From Deltaproteobacteria bacterium (GTDB lineage: Bacteria; Desulfobacterota; Binatia; HRBIN30; CADEER01), in NCBI GenBank assembly GCA_029262455.1, contig JAJCZJ010000088.1, positions 62,001 to 126,000 on the forward strand: DNA of 64,000 nt. Direction: 5' to 3'. Made by a program: the position numbers and the translations under genes. Below, in pieces: positions 18,111 to 26,825 of the stretch. Within the stretch, counting starts at the first letter, position 1, and each line of letters opens with the position of its first letter. Below the pieces are notes generated by a model that ran no database searches, was not told the DNA's origin, and saw nothing but the letters and a program-made list of their open reading frames with translations.

Positions 18111-18140
18111 GAGAAGGCGCCGGAATGCCGGCGCCTTCTC
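18111..18140. terminator. perfect 13-bp hairpin between convergent genes
   Basis: GAGAAGGCGCCGG, loop AATG, then the exact complement CCGGCGCCTTCTC. It lies between the stop of the plus-strand secreted protein (18086) and the stop of the minus-strand lipoprotein (18152). There is no real T-run on either side, so it may be a bidirectional terminator or a processing hairpin. Confidence 0.55.
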
Positions 18141-18151
18141 TCACTCCGGCT

Positions 18152-18508
18152 CTATCGCACGCTTGGGTCGTACTTGACGTGAAGGACTTTCAGGTTGCGG
18201 TTGAACACCACTTCGCCTTGCCCCGCATACGTGTAGGCAGTGCGTGACGTGTCACTACCAAAGTACCACGGGATCCAACGCTTCCCAGTCGCGTAGCTGC
18301 GGGTTCTGGTTGGCTCGCCAAGCACCTTACGTACATCGATATCCGACATGCCCGGAGTGATCTTCGCCAACGGAGTGCCCGCTGGCGCGCTTGCCTTGAT
18401 CGCTTTCGCCGCGGTCGTTTCGCCCACTTCGCGCTTCGCGCATCCGAGCGCGCCGCCAGCCATCAGCGACACCGCCAAAACAGCGACCACTGTCCTCATC
18501 CTCATCAT
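18152..18508 (-). CDS. small lipoprotein, BamE/SmpA-like
   Basis: A 118-residue predicted lipoprotein. A signal peptide ends in a lipobox (GGALGC, Cys at about 23), and the mature part contains LAKITPGMSDIDVRKVLGEPT. The pattern of a G-M-x8-LGEP turn followed by beta strands is typical of the BamE/OmlA fold. The start ATG at 18508 follows GGGAGGAT. BamE is part of the outer-membrane beta-barrel assembly complex, but many small lipoproteins share the fold and this one is not next to bam genes, so a specific role is uncertain. Confidence 0.72.
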   Translation of the reverse strand: MMRMRTVVAVLAVSLMAGGALGCAKREVGETTAAKAIKASAPAGTPLAKITPGMSDIDVRKVLGEPTRTRSYATGKRWIPWYFGSDTSRTAYTYAGQGEVVFNRNLKVLHVKYDPSVR

Positions 18509-18593
18509 CTTCCAATCCTCCCAAACAAGTTAATAGCCTGTGCTTCTATAAACGAGACATCGCTCCGAGCAACAATCGGGCGCAACGTCGTCC

Positions 18594-19946
18594 TCACGAA
18601 ATCGTCGCCCACGCGTCTTCGTTGGACTTGAGAAACCGATTCACCTTCAAGTTCGCGACGAGGTACGCCATCGTTTCCAATACGCTGCCCGGCGGCGGGG
18701 GAACGAGGCGCTTGAGAATCGACGGCACCGAATAGAACCCCTGATAGACGTATTTGAAGCCGTCCATCATCTCCTCGGCACTCATATGAGTTGGTCGAAC
18801 TAAGGCACTGCCGTAATCGTAACGCCCCCAGTCCCCGACCTCGATCCTGCCAGCGGCCATCATGTCGTCGTAGAACTTCGTACCCGGGTACGGACAAGGT
18901 GTGAACAACTTCAGGAACGTAACCTTGTTCTCCATCAAGAACTCGAGCGACCGCGGGAACGTCTCCACGGTGTCACCATCGAGTCCGACCATCAGCAGCC
19001 CAATGATCTGAATCCCCTTGTTGCGGATCGCCGCCAAGTCCTCGGCAAAACGCGGCGCCTGATTGAAGCCTTTGCGTATCGATTCCAAGCTTGCCTGATG
19101 CACGCTCTCCAGCCCGATCGAGAGGCTGGCGCAGCCACTGCGTGCCGCGAGATCGAGCAGCTCCGGATCGCGCGCAATGTTGATCGTCGACTGGCTCGCC
19201 CACTTGAGCTTGAGCGGAATCATTGCCGCGAACAGCTCCTTGGCGGCCTCTGGGTTCGCGACCGGATTGTCGTCGAGAAACAAGATTCGATCGGCACCCA
19301 ACGCCTTGATCGCCTTCAACTCGTCGATCACTTCGGGCACTGGCCGAGTCCGGAAGCTCCTCTCATAGAACGTTTGCACGGCACAATACTCGCAAGGGTG
19401 CGGACAGCCACGCGAAAACACGATCGGCCAGTGGAAGTACATTCGGTAGAGCCAGCTGGTCTTGAACGCATCCCACTTGAGCAGCGGAAGGTGCATGTAG
19501 TCGACGCGGGGCAAATCCGCCAGTGACGCCCTTCGCGGCGCTCTGTAAATCCCCTGGCTGCGCCCACCTGCGAGGTCATCGAGCACTTGCACCCAAACAT
19601 CTTCCGCCTCACCAGCCACCACCGCATCAGCGTGAAGAAGGGACTCGTCCGGGTTGAGCGTCACCCAGGTCCCGCCCAGCACCACCTTGACCCCGCGCGC
19701 GCGAAATTGATCGGCCAGATCGTAGGCTCGCTTGATCTGCGGCCCCATGGCAGTGAGACCGACAACATCAACGTCTGTTTTCAAGTCGACATCGTAGAAC
19801 AGTTCGTCGACCAGGCTGACCTGATGCTCGTCGGGGGTCAGGGCCTCCAAATACGGAAGCGTCAGCCCGCTCGTCCAGTATCTAGTGGTCTTATGCAGAG
19901 ACCCGTCCGCATTGTAATGGGTTGGTGAAATCAAAAGAATGCGCAT
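18594..19946 (-). CDS. B12-binding-type radical SAM protein
   Basis: A 450-residue radical SAM enzyme. An N-terminal Rossmann-like cobalamin-binding-type domain (VDVVGLTAMGP, VKVVLGGTWVTLNPDE) is followed by the radical SAM core with the [4Fe-4S] motif CPHPCEYC (C181, C185, C188) and SIGLESVHQASLESIRKG. The DxHxxG cobalamin histidine motif is not evident, as in many members of this class. Its product could be a lipid or a methylated metabolite; hopanoid- and lipid-modifying enzymes share this architecture. It lies 189 bp from the divergent PlsC gene in a lipid-envelope neighbourhood, which is only suggestive. Confidence 0.88.
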   Translation of the reverse strand: MRILLISPTHYNADGSLHKTTRYWTSGLTLPYLEALTPDEHQVSLVDELFYDVDLKTDVDVVGLTAMGPQIKRAYDLADQFRARGVKVVLGGTWVTLNPDESLLHADAVVAGEAEDVWVQVLDDLAGGRSQGIYRAPRRASLADLPRVDYMHLPLLKWDAFKTSWLYRMYFHWPIVFSRGCPHPCEYCAVQTFYERSFRTRPVPEVIDELKAIKALGADRILFLDDNPVANPEAAKELFAAMIPLKLKWASQSTINIARDPELLDLAARSGCASLSIGLESVHQASLESIRKGFNQAPRFAEDLAAIRNKGIQIIGLLMVGLDGDTVETFPRSLEFLMENKVTFLKLFTPCPYPGTKFYDDMMAAGRIEVGDWGRYDYGSALVRPTHMSAEEMMDGFKYVYQGFYSVPSILKRLVPPPPGSVLETMAYLVANLKVNRFLKSNEDAWATIS

Positions 19947-20135
19947 GTCGCCTACCGTCTAGCCCCGCGACCCAACCTACACAAGCGCTCGTCGAACACA
20001 CTAGAACAGAAAATAGATGAGCTCCCCGCCCGAGGCGGCGACCAAAGCAGCCGGCGGCCAAGCCCTCGGCGACGGCGCGAGCGGGGGTCTTCCGACGGTT
20101 TCAGCGAAGGCCTCAAAGCGTTAGACTGCGAGCTC

Positions 20136-20861
20136 ATGTCGGTCGATATTCAGACACTAGAAGCCCGCCATTCGCCCGTACGCGTCTTTCTCAATCGGAT
20201 CATCTTTCGGGGAATGTTGTTTTCGTCCGGGCTCATCGCCATCGGCCTCTACCAGATCAACCGACAACTGGCATGGAGCTTCGCCAAGGCGCAAGCCCGC
20301 AATCTGTCACGCATTTGCGGAGTAAAGGTAAAACTCCGTGGGACCGAGAAGCTGTCAAAAGGGCCCTACATCTTCACTCCGAATCACCAGAGCAACTTTG
20401 ACGTCGCGGCACTGCTCGGCTACTTGCCCGGCAACAACCGCTTCGCCGCCAAAAATAGCTTATTCCAAGAGCCAATCTTAGGCGCGGTCATGCGCACACT
20501 GGGCATGATCCCCATCGACCGTGACGATTCCGATCAATCGATCGAACGACTCCGCTCTCTCAAAGATCGCAACTTTTCGATTGTCATCTTCCCCGAAGGC
20601 ACGCGCAGCCGCGATGGCAATCTACTACCCTTCAAGAAGGGCGCCTTCGTTGCCGCGATCGAACTCGGCATCCCTATCGTGCCGATTGTCTGCAGAGGGA
20701 CCACCGACGTCATGCCCAAGGGCGGATACTTGTCGATCCTGCCCGGCGAAGTCGAGATCGACGTCCTCGACCCGATCCCTACCGCATCCTATGGCTATGA
20801 CGACCGCGAACGCCTGCGCGACGAAGTGCGCGATCGAATCGTAGCGTCTCTGCGCGCATAG
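20136..20861 (+). CDS. plsC: 1-acyl-glycerol-3-phosphate acyltransferase-like (PlsC family)
   Basis: A 241-residue acyltransferase that adds the second fatty acyl chain in phospholipid synthesis. The catalytic NHQSNFD motif (HX4D, H84-D89) and FPEGTRSR are both intact, with a later PIVPIVCRGTTD strand. An N-terminal hydrophobic stretch (MLFSSGLIAIGLY) would anchor it to the inner membrane. Its last 67 bp overlap the 3' end of the convergent LpxL-like gene on the other strand. PlsC-family members vary in acceptor, so the exact lysolipid is unproven. Confidence 0.9.
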   Translation: MSVDIQTLEARHSPVRVFLNRIIFRGMLFSSGLIAIGLYQINRQLAWSFAKAQARNLSRICGVKVKLRGTEKLSKGPYIFTPNHQSNFDVAALLGYLPGNNRFAAKNSLFQEPILGAVMRTLGMIPIDRDDSDQSIERLRSLKDRNFSIVIFPEGTRSRDGNLLPFKKGAFVAAIELGIPIVPIVCRGTTDVMPKGGYLSILPGEVEIDVLDPIPTASYGYDDRERLRDEVRDRIVASLRA

Positions 20862-21829
20862 GTCTCTTTGATCACCGCGCGCCCGCGAACCCTGGGTCGA
20901 GCGATTGCGGGCGCCGCCTTCGCCGACGGTTGCCCATCCGCGATCCAAAAAGGCTCAAACTGAAACCACTGAAAGGGTCGCTGCCGGATCATCTGTCCCA
21001 TCTCGCGCGCGACCCCGGCCATGCACGCGGTCACTTGCTCAGTTCCCGAGCTACGACTTAGGCGTCGTGGTTCGCCAAGGAATATCCGGTAGTGCCGACT
21101 GCCCAGTCGCGGCGCAAATACCGGCACAAGTGGCGCCCCCGACAGGCGCGCCAGTTCGAAGGGTCCCCTCGGCAGGCAGACATCGGAGCCAAACATGGCA
21201 ACCTCGCGAGCGCTATCCGATTCGGCCAACCGATCGACCTGCAGGGCTACGATCTCATTACGCCGCAGAGCTTGAAGCAGCTCCAGCGAGGATAACACCG
21301 ACTGGTCCGAGTAAATGACGTCGAGACCGAGCTCCTCGCGCATGTCCTCAACATACGGGTTGGTGGATTCGTTCTGTTCATGTGCCATCACCACATGAGT
21401 CGGGCGACCGTGCCGGAGTAACTCCAAGGCAGCGATATCCCAGTTCCCGAAGTGCGCAGTCACCACGATCGCCCCTTGGCCCGCCTGTACTGCCTCCGCG
21501 ATCGGATCGACGTCCGGCAGGTCGATCTGCGTCGGTTGCGGTCGCGGCCCAAAGCGCTCGAGCGTTTCCGAGAAACAGTAGGCGAACTCTACAAACATCC
21601 GAAAGGCGGCAACCTTCGGACTGCGCGAGCTGTCGGCCAAAACACGCCGCATGTTGGCCGTAGCACCCTCGCGATTGGCACGAATCAGCGCATAACAAAG
21701 CGCGCCGATGAAGGCTGGCGAGGTTCGTTTCCACCATTCGGGCCCGTACGTCGAGCCGAGGGCTGCAAACTTGCGCCACCAGACACCGTCGTAGCGCAGC
21801 TTCTCTGTGAGGGCGACCACCTCGTCCAT
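20795..21829 (-). CDS. LpxL/HtrB-like lipid acyltransferase
   Basis: A 344-residue lysophospholipid/lipid A late acyltransferase. The HX4D motif appears as TAHFGNWDIAAL, followed by LQVDRLAESD and a PFQWFQFEPFW segment near the end. ATG at 21829 gives MDEVVALTEKLRYDG; upstream in-frame codons overlap the divergent glycosyltransferase region and look non-coding. The basic C-terminal tail (about 35 residues) is encoded opposite the 3' end of plsC. It probably acylates lipid A or another glycolipid at the inner membrane. The divergent glycosyltransferase 160 bp away fits an envelope-lipid locus. Confidence 0.85.
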   Translation of the reverse strand: MDEVVALTEKLRYDGVWWRKFAALGSTYGPEWWKRTSPAFIGALCYALIRANREGATANMRRVLADSSRSPKVAAFRMFVEFAYCFSETLERFGPRPQPTQIDLPDVDPIAEAVQAGQGAIVVTAHFGNWDIAALELLRHGRPTHVVMAHEQNESTNPYVEDMREELGLDVIYSDQSVLSSLELLQALRRNEIVALQVDRLAESDSAREVAMFGSDVCLPRGPFELARLSGAPLVPVFAPRLGSRHYRIFLGEPRRLSRSSGTEQVTACMAGVAREMGQMIRQRPFQWFQFEPFWIADGQPSAKAAPAIARPRVRGRAVIKETYARRDATIRSRTSSRRRSRSS

Positions 21830-21992
21830 GGCGACGCAAACTAACACGGAAGTTGACTCCGCGCCCGTCCCTACGCACAATTCTTCCCAGGCGCAAATTG
21901 ACCCCGTGGGGCGGGCTGGCAGCGCGTCGCACTCCGGTTGCCTCAAATCGCCACCGATAAACTTGGAGACAAACCTGACCGACGCGGACACG

Positions 21993-22676
21993 ATGATCCC
22001 AACCTTCGCCGCCATCATCCCTGCGCTGAACTGCGCGGCGACGATCGCTGACGTCGCCCGAGACACACGCGGGAAGCTGGACACAATTCTCGTAATCGAC
22101 GACGGCTCGGCCGACAAAACCGGCGAGATAGCCAGCAGAGCCGGTGCTACGGTCCTGCGCAACGACCCCAATTTGGGGAAAGGGGTCTCGCTGCGACGCG
22201 GCTTCGAATGGTGCGTCGAGAACGGAATCTCTCACGCGATTACGATCGACGGCGATGGCCAACACCTCTCGAGCCAAATCCCACCCCTGCTCAAGTGCGC
22301 CACGGAGAATCCACGGGCAATCGTCATCGGAGAACGCGTTTTCGACGAGAGTATCGTCGCCGAGAAGAATCTCCTTGGAAATCGAATCGCCAACCGATGG
22401 GTGGAAATCGCCTGCAATGAGTCCATTCCCGACACACAATCGGGATTTCGTGTCTATCCGACCGCAGAGACCTTGAATTTATCGACGCGCGCCAATCGTT
22501 TCGCATTCGAAACCGAAGTTTTGATACGCGGTGTCCGAGCCGGCATGAACATCCGCTCGGTCCCGACCGAAGCCTACTACCCACCGGCCGATGAACGACA
22601 GAGTCATTACCGTCCGTTCGTCGACAGCGTCCGCATCATCGTAGTCGTCATCGGACTCATCCTTCGCATCTACTGA
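21993..22676 (+). CDS. glycosyltransferase family 2
   Basis: A 227-residue GT-A glycosyltransferase of the dolichyl-phosphate-mannose-synthase-like type. It has AAIIPALNCAATI, the nucleotide-binding DDGSADKTGEIA, and the metal-binding ITIDGDGQH (DxD-like). DTQSGFRVYP and a final hydrophobic stretch (IIVVVIGLILRIY) are as in polyprenyl-phosphate glycosyltransferases. ATG at 21993 is chosen because it starts directly at the first beta strand; the open frame upstream overlaps the divergent acyltransferase promoter region. Its role could be decoration of lipid A or exopolysaccharide; the sugar is unknown. Confidence 0.87.
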   Translation: MIPTFAAIIPALNCAATIADVARDTRGKLDTILVIDDGSADKTGEIASRAGATVLRNDPNLGKGVSLRRGFEWCVENGISHAITIDGDGQHLSSQIPPLLKCATENPRAIVIGERVFDESIVAEKNLLGNRIANRWVEIACNESIPDTQSGFRVYPTAETLNLSTRANRFAFETEVLIRGVRAGMNIRSVPTEAYYPPADERQSHYRPFVDSVRIIVVVIGLILRIY

Positions 22677-22678
22677 TT

Positions 22679-23515
22679 TTAAGGCGAGTCGAGCGTCCAC
22701 GGCGCTGCCGCCGTTAGCGAACACGAATCGAGAGGGCACGTGCCTCCGAAGGCAAGATCAAAACGATAAGTCGCGCTCGTCGGCGTGACACCGGCCGGTA
22801 TTCGCACCGCCGTCGTCAGGGTGATGATACATCCCCCCTCTTCCCCAACGTCCTCTGGCAGCACATAGGAAATCACCCCAAGAGGGTCCAGGCGGCCAAC
22901 AAATGCCCGCTGGTTGCAATCGACCACTGTCACGACCGGTCCACTACTGGACACCTGGTGCGGACAGGGCGGTCTGCGCGCCAACTCGGCGGCGAACTCG
23001 ATTACGAAGATCTCGAGACAAGTCGCCGACACGATTCGCAGCTGCTCTTCCAGCCACAGGCCTGAAACATTGGGAAATATCACCGTCGGCGTCGCGGTCG
23101 ACGTCAAAGTAGCTGTTGCGGTTGCGGTCACGGTCGGCGTCGCGGTCAGGGTGCTGGTCGCACTCGACGTCGCGGCCGCAGTCTCGGTGGGAGTCATGGT
23201 TGCCGTGAGCGTTGCGGTCGGCGTTGAGCTCGGCATCGGCGTATCGGACGGAGTGGGTGTCGCTGGACAGCCGCTCAATCCATTCGCAACCGCGCGAACA
23301 ATCTCACTGACGGTTATCCGAAGATTTCCATCCGTGTCCGCCGCTGGGCAATCCTCGATAGGGGCACGGCCGAGCAAAACATTGACCCCACGAACGAGAT
23401 CGCCAATCGACACGGCGCCATCTTCATTGCAGTCTCCGGCACACACTTGGGCGACCATCGGCGAGGGGACCAGCAAAACCCCCAACAACAACCCTATGCG
23501 TCCCAGGCCACCCAT
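22679..23515 (-). CDS. secreted protein with EF-hand (dockerin-like) pair and Thr-Pro linker
   Basis: A 278-residue exported protein of unknown function. A signal peptide (MGGLGRIGLLLGVLLVPSPM...) is followed by two EF-hand-like calcium loops, DCNEDGAVSIGDLV and DTDGNLRITVSEIV, arranged as in type I dockerins. A long Thr/Pro/Ala linker (TPTATLTATMTPTETAAAT type) leads to a ~110-residue C-terminal domain with four or more cysteines (CLEIF, CPHQ, CNQ, CIIT, CPLDSC). ATG at 23515 gives the signal peptide. It ends 2 bp from the convergent GT2 gene. It belongs with the EF-hand proteins at 24428 and 52086. Confidence 0.82.
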   Translation of the reverse strand: MGGLGRIGLLLGVLLVPSPMVAQVCAGDCNEDGAVSIGDLVRGVNVLLGRAPIEDCPAADTDGNLRITVSEIVRAVANGLSGCPATPTPSDTPMPSSTPTATLTATMTPTETAAATSSATSTLTATPTVTATATATLTSTATPTVIFPNVSGLWLEEQLRIVSATCLEIFVIEFAAELARRPPCPHQVSSSGPVVTVVDCNQRAFVGRLDPLGVISYVLPEDVGEEGGCIITLTTAVRIPAGVTPTSATYRFDLAFGGTCPLDSCSLTAAAPWTLDSP

Positions 23516-23609
23516 CCCCGACTCCCATACAACACCCCCGGAGCGCCAAATAGTGTGGGGCTTCGACAATCTGGCATTTTCGAGGGACTTTGGCCTAAAG
23601 TCGGCTGTG

Positions 23610-24431
23610 ATGGCCGACAAAGCGCAGCAAATCGACGCCCATTGCGAATCGATACGACTCGACGGCTACACCATCGTCGAGAACGCCATCGCTCCAGAGA
23701 TGATCGATGCGATCGCAGCCGAACTCGAGCGGATCGAGCGTGACCACGGCATTGTTCCCGCTAGCAACGTCTTCGAAGGCGCAAAGACTGTGCGGATCTA
23801 CAATCTCCTCGTACATGGCAAGGTCTTCGAGCAGATGCCTGTGCACGCGAAAATCCTGCCAATCGTAGAGCGCGTCCTCGACCACGGATGCCTCGTGTCC
23901 TCTCTGTCTTCGATCGCGATCTGCCCGGAAGAGACTCCGCAACCAATTCACGCCGACGACCAACTAATTCCGATACCCAAGCCACACGTCCCGATCGTCT
24001 GTAATACGATGTGGGCGATCAGCGACTTCACCGAAGAAAACGGCGCGACCCGGATCATCCCCGGATCACACCTCTACGACCACTCGCCCGAGTACAGCAA
24101 AGAATATCCGTCACAGCCAGCTGAGATGCCAAAAGGCAGTGTGCTCGTCTACCACGGCAGCCTTTGGCACGGAGGCGGCCTGAACCGCAGCAATCAGCGG
24201 CGTATCGGCGTCGCCGCGAACTACTGCGCAGGTTACATCCGCCAACAAGAGAATCAGCAACTCGGAATTCCCCGCTCAATCGCCGCGAGCTTCGAGCCGC
24301 GACTGCAAGAGCTCGTTGGCTACAGCATCTACAACGGGCTCATTGGCCATATCGACAAGAGCCACCCCAGGGACCTTCTCGGCAAAAAGTCTGACGGTGA
24401 TCTCATATGGGACGCTGTGGAGGAAAAGTGA
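23610..24431 (+). CDS. phytanoyl-CoA dioxygenase (PhyH) family protein
   Basis: A 273-residue Fe(II)/2-oxoglutarate dioxygenase. The iron-binding HxD is seen in PIHADDQLIP, the distal His in SLWHGGGLNRS, and the 2OG-binding Arg in the downstream NQRRIGVAANY. The segment FTEENGATRIIPGSHLY is diagnostic of PhyH. ATG at 23610 starts MADKAQQIDAHCESIRLDGY; the open frame upstream is antisense to the EF-hand protein. The stop overlaps the GTG start of the kelch gene (GTGA), so the pair is coupled. Hydroxylation substrate unknown. Confidence 0.9.
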   Translation: MADKAQQIDAHCESIRLDGYTIVENAIAPEMIDAIAAELERIERDHGIVPASNVFEGAKTVRIYNLLVHGKVFEQMPVHAKILPIVERVLDHGCLVSSLSSIAICPEETPQPIHADDQLIPIPKPHVPIVCNTMWAISDFTEENGATRIIPGSHLYDHSPEYSKEYPSQPAEMPKGSVLVYHGSLWHGGGLNRSNQRRIGVAANYCAGYIRQQENQQLGIPRSIAASFEPRLQELVGYSIYNGLIGHIDKSHPRDLLGKKSDGDLIWDAVEEK

Positions 24432-25780
24432 TCGCGGATCCAAGACGGACCGCGTGGCGAAAACTCGTCCGTGGTTTCGTCATCATTTCGATCGTCGCTC
24501 TTCATGGCGCAGCGCTCGGGACCGTGACGTCCTGCCTATGTCCGGGCGATTGCGACGCAGATTGCACCACATCGAGTGCCGAATTCCGCCAGGTGATCGA
24601 AGCACTGTTTAGCGCGGACGCGTTGGCACAGTGCACCGTCGCAGACACTGACGCTGACGGCCGCGTCACTGCCGCCGATATCGTCGAAGTCAACCGAGCG
24701 CGCGCCGAGCCGCCGCCACAGTGCAATCGCGCGCCCACCGCGACAGCGACTGCAACATCGACAGCTAGCAACACACCTACGGCCTCTCCCTCGGCGACGA
24801 TCTCCAACACCCCGACACTTCCGCCACCACCGACCTCTAGCAACACGCCCACGTCCCCACCGCCGCCGACCGCAACACCATCGCCCTCCCACACGGTAGT
24901 CGCGACACCAGTATCGCGATGGATCCCCCTCGAGCCGCTCGCCCGCGGCGCTCGACAGGAAGTCGGCGTCGCCCATCTCAACGGCCGCATCTTCGTGATC
25001 GGCGGGTTCGCTCCGCTGCCCACGGATCGTGTCGAGGCCTACGACATCGCTACCAACCAATGGATCGATATCGCTCCACTGCCACAGGCGGGGCACCATA
25101 TCGGCGCGGCGGTCGCGGGTGGCCAGTTGTACGCCATCGGCGGGCTGCGCAATCCCGGCTTTACACCGACATCCGACGTACTTCGCTACGACGAGCAGGC
25201 TGATCGCTGGGACCCTGTCGCTTCGCTACCTACGGCACGCGGCGCGATGGCCGTCGCCGTCGCGAACGACCGGATTCACGCCATCGCTGGCGATGGCGTG
25301 AGCAGCGCGGTCAGGGACCATGCGATGTACATTCCGTCGGAGAACCGCTGGATCACCCTCGCGGCGTACCCACTGGCGCTCGAACACATCGCCGCCGCCG
25401 CCGTAAACAATGTCGTCTACGTCGTTGGCGGACGCTTTCCACTTTCCGCAACAGCCCACCGCTGGGATGAGGGTACCGAAGAGTGGATTGCGCTGCCGGA
25501 CATGCCGACGAATCGGGCGGGCCACGCGGTCGCAGCGCTCGCTGGACGACTCGTCACATTCGGCGGTGAGGGGAACCGCGCAAATGCGCGGGGGATCTTT
25601 CCCGAAGTCGAGTCTTACGATCCGTCCACGAACCGTTGGACCAGCCTGGCCATCATGAGGGTACCGCGCCACGGCTTTGGAGCGATAGGCGTTGGCACGA
25701 GGATCTACGCACCGGGCGGTGCCGACCGCGAAGCATTTGGCGCCGTTGCGACAAACGACGCGCTAGAAATCGACTTCTAG
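24428..25780 (+). CDS. secreted kelch-repeat protein with EF-hand module
   Basis: A 450-residue exported protein. GTG at 24428 is chosen: GGAGG lies 4 bp upstream and the codon overlaps the PhyH stop (GTGA); an ATG at 24407 has no such site. A signal peptide (KLVRGFVIISIVALHGAALG) is followed by a dockerin-like pair (DCDADCTTSSAEF, DTDADGRVTAADIV), then a Thr/Pro linker (about residues 100-155). Five or six kelch repeats complete it, with cores such as IFVIGGF, LYAIGGL, VYVVGGR and LVTFGGE, and W at each repeat end. It should form a beta-propeller outside the cell; binding or enzymatic role unknown. Confidence 0.87.
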   Translation: MIADPRRTAWRKLVRGFVIISIVALHGAALGTVTSCLCPGDCDADCTTSSAEFRQVIEALFSADALAQCTVADTDADGRVTAADIVEVNRARAEPPPQCNRAPTATATATSTASNTPTASPSATISNTPTLPPPPTSSNTPTSPPPPTATPSPSHTVVATPVSRWIPLEPLARGARQEVGVAHLNGRIFVIGGFAPLPTDRVEAYDIATNQWIDIAPLPQAGHHIGAAVAGGQLYAIGGLRNPGFTPTSDVLRYDEQADRWDPVASLPTARGAMAVAVANDRIHAIAGDGVSSAVRDHAMYIPSENRWITLAAYPLALEHIAAAAVNNVVYVVGGRFPLSATAHRWDEGTEEWIALPDMPTNRAGHAVAALAGRLVTFGGEGNRANARGIFPEVESYDPSTNRWTSLAIMRVPRHGFGAIGVGTRIYAPGGADREAFGAVATNDALEIDF

Positions 25781-25792
25781 CCGCGTCGGTCC

Positions 25793-26425
25793 TCAAGCCC
25801 CGCAGCTAACTCCCGTACCGCCGAGACCACAGTACCCGCCCGGGTTCTTGGCGAGGTACTGCTGGTGATACTCCTCAGCAAAGTAAAACTCCGGGGCTGC
25901 CATCACTTCCGTCGTAACGGCGCCGAATCCCGCTGCTTCGAGTCGGCTGGCGAAGCTGTGTTGTGACTCTTTTGCCAAGCGGCACTGGTCTTCACCGTAG
26001 CAATAGATCCCCGAGCGGTATTGCGTGCCGAAATCGTTGCCCTGTCGCATGCCCTGCGTCGGGTCGTGGCTTTCCCAAAATACCCGCAGCAGTTCCTCGT
26101 AGCGGACACGCTTGGGGTCGTACACGACGCGAACCACTTCGTTGTGGCCCGTGCCCCCACCACAAACTTCGCGATACGTCGGATTAGGAGTCATCCCTCC
26201 CGCATAACCGACGGCCGTCGAGACGACGCCGTCTAGTTCCCAGAACTTGCGCTCGGCACCCCAAAAGCAACCCATTCCAAACATCGCGAACTCCAGGCCG
26301 TCTTCAAACGGCCCTTCGAGTGATGCTCCACTAACAAAATGCTTGTCGGGAACCGCAATCCGTTCACTACGCCCTGGCAACGCTTCCGCCTCGCCTGGCA
26401 ATTCACTCTTGTTTCTCATCAACAT
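25793..26425 (-). CDS. msrA: peptide methionine-S-sulfoxide reductase MsrA
   Basis: A 210-residue MsrA that reduces Met-(S)-sulfoxide in oxidised proteins. The catalytic motif GMGCFWGAE, the family segment [23 protein letters not shown], and the C-terminal resolving cysteines [13 protein letters not shown] are all intact. Length matches the usual ~212. ATG at 26425 is used (another ATG two codons on); the frame is open upstream but that sequence is unlike MsrA. It is convergent with the kelch gene (12 bp between stops). Confidence 0.96.
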   Translation of the reverse strand: MLMRNKSELPGEAEALPGRSERIAVPDKHFVSGASLEGPFEDGLEFAMFGMGCFWGAERKFWELDGVVSTAVGYAGGMTPNPTYREVCGGGTGHNEVVRVVYDPKRVRYEELLRVFWESHDPTQGMRQGNDFGTQYRSGIYCYGEDQCRLAKESQHSFASRLEAAGFGAVTTEVMAAPEFYFAEEYHQQYLAKNPGGYCGLGGTGVSCGA

Positions 26426-26825
26426 ATCGTTCACCCGCACTTCCAATAGTCTGCTGGCCCGGACCGACCAGGTCAATGGCGCCTTTGAGGCAGCGGATAT
26501 TTGCACGAACGACAAATTTTCGACGGCCGACCCGCGCAAGGCTGCAGAAGATGCTTTGCGCATGGAAAGTTCACCGCCCTTCCTGCGCAACAAGGGCGAA
26601 CGGTCTACATTTTGCTCTTCACAGCCATGCCCAGCGCGAGCATTTCGGGCCAATCGCTGCAGTCAACAGAAAAATCCAACTTTTTCATACTCTTACGAAT
26701 CTACGGACAAGGAATTTTAACTTGACCAAGGGCGGGGCATCAGTGCTATCTCACACGCTGAACGACTGTAAGGCGACCCGAGCATCCGATGTCGCCGACA
26801 GCCGCAACCGAACGGGGAGGACTTG
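26426..26825. other. divergent intergenic region, msrA / DUF1800 operon
   Basis: About 400 bp with no convincing gene; open frames here are short and lack recognisable motifs. It must contain the msrA promoter and that of the DUF1800/DUF1501 operon. GGGGAGG at about 26814-26820 is the ribosome-binding site of the plus-strand gene. I see no obvious operator. Confidence 0.5.

Noticed and set aside
21378-22439. 353-codon open frame on the minus strand
   Set aside because: Overlaps both the LpxL-like and GT2 genes in another frame; no family motif.
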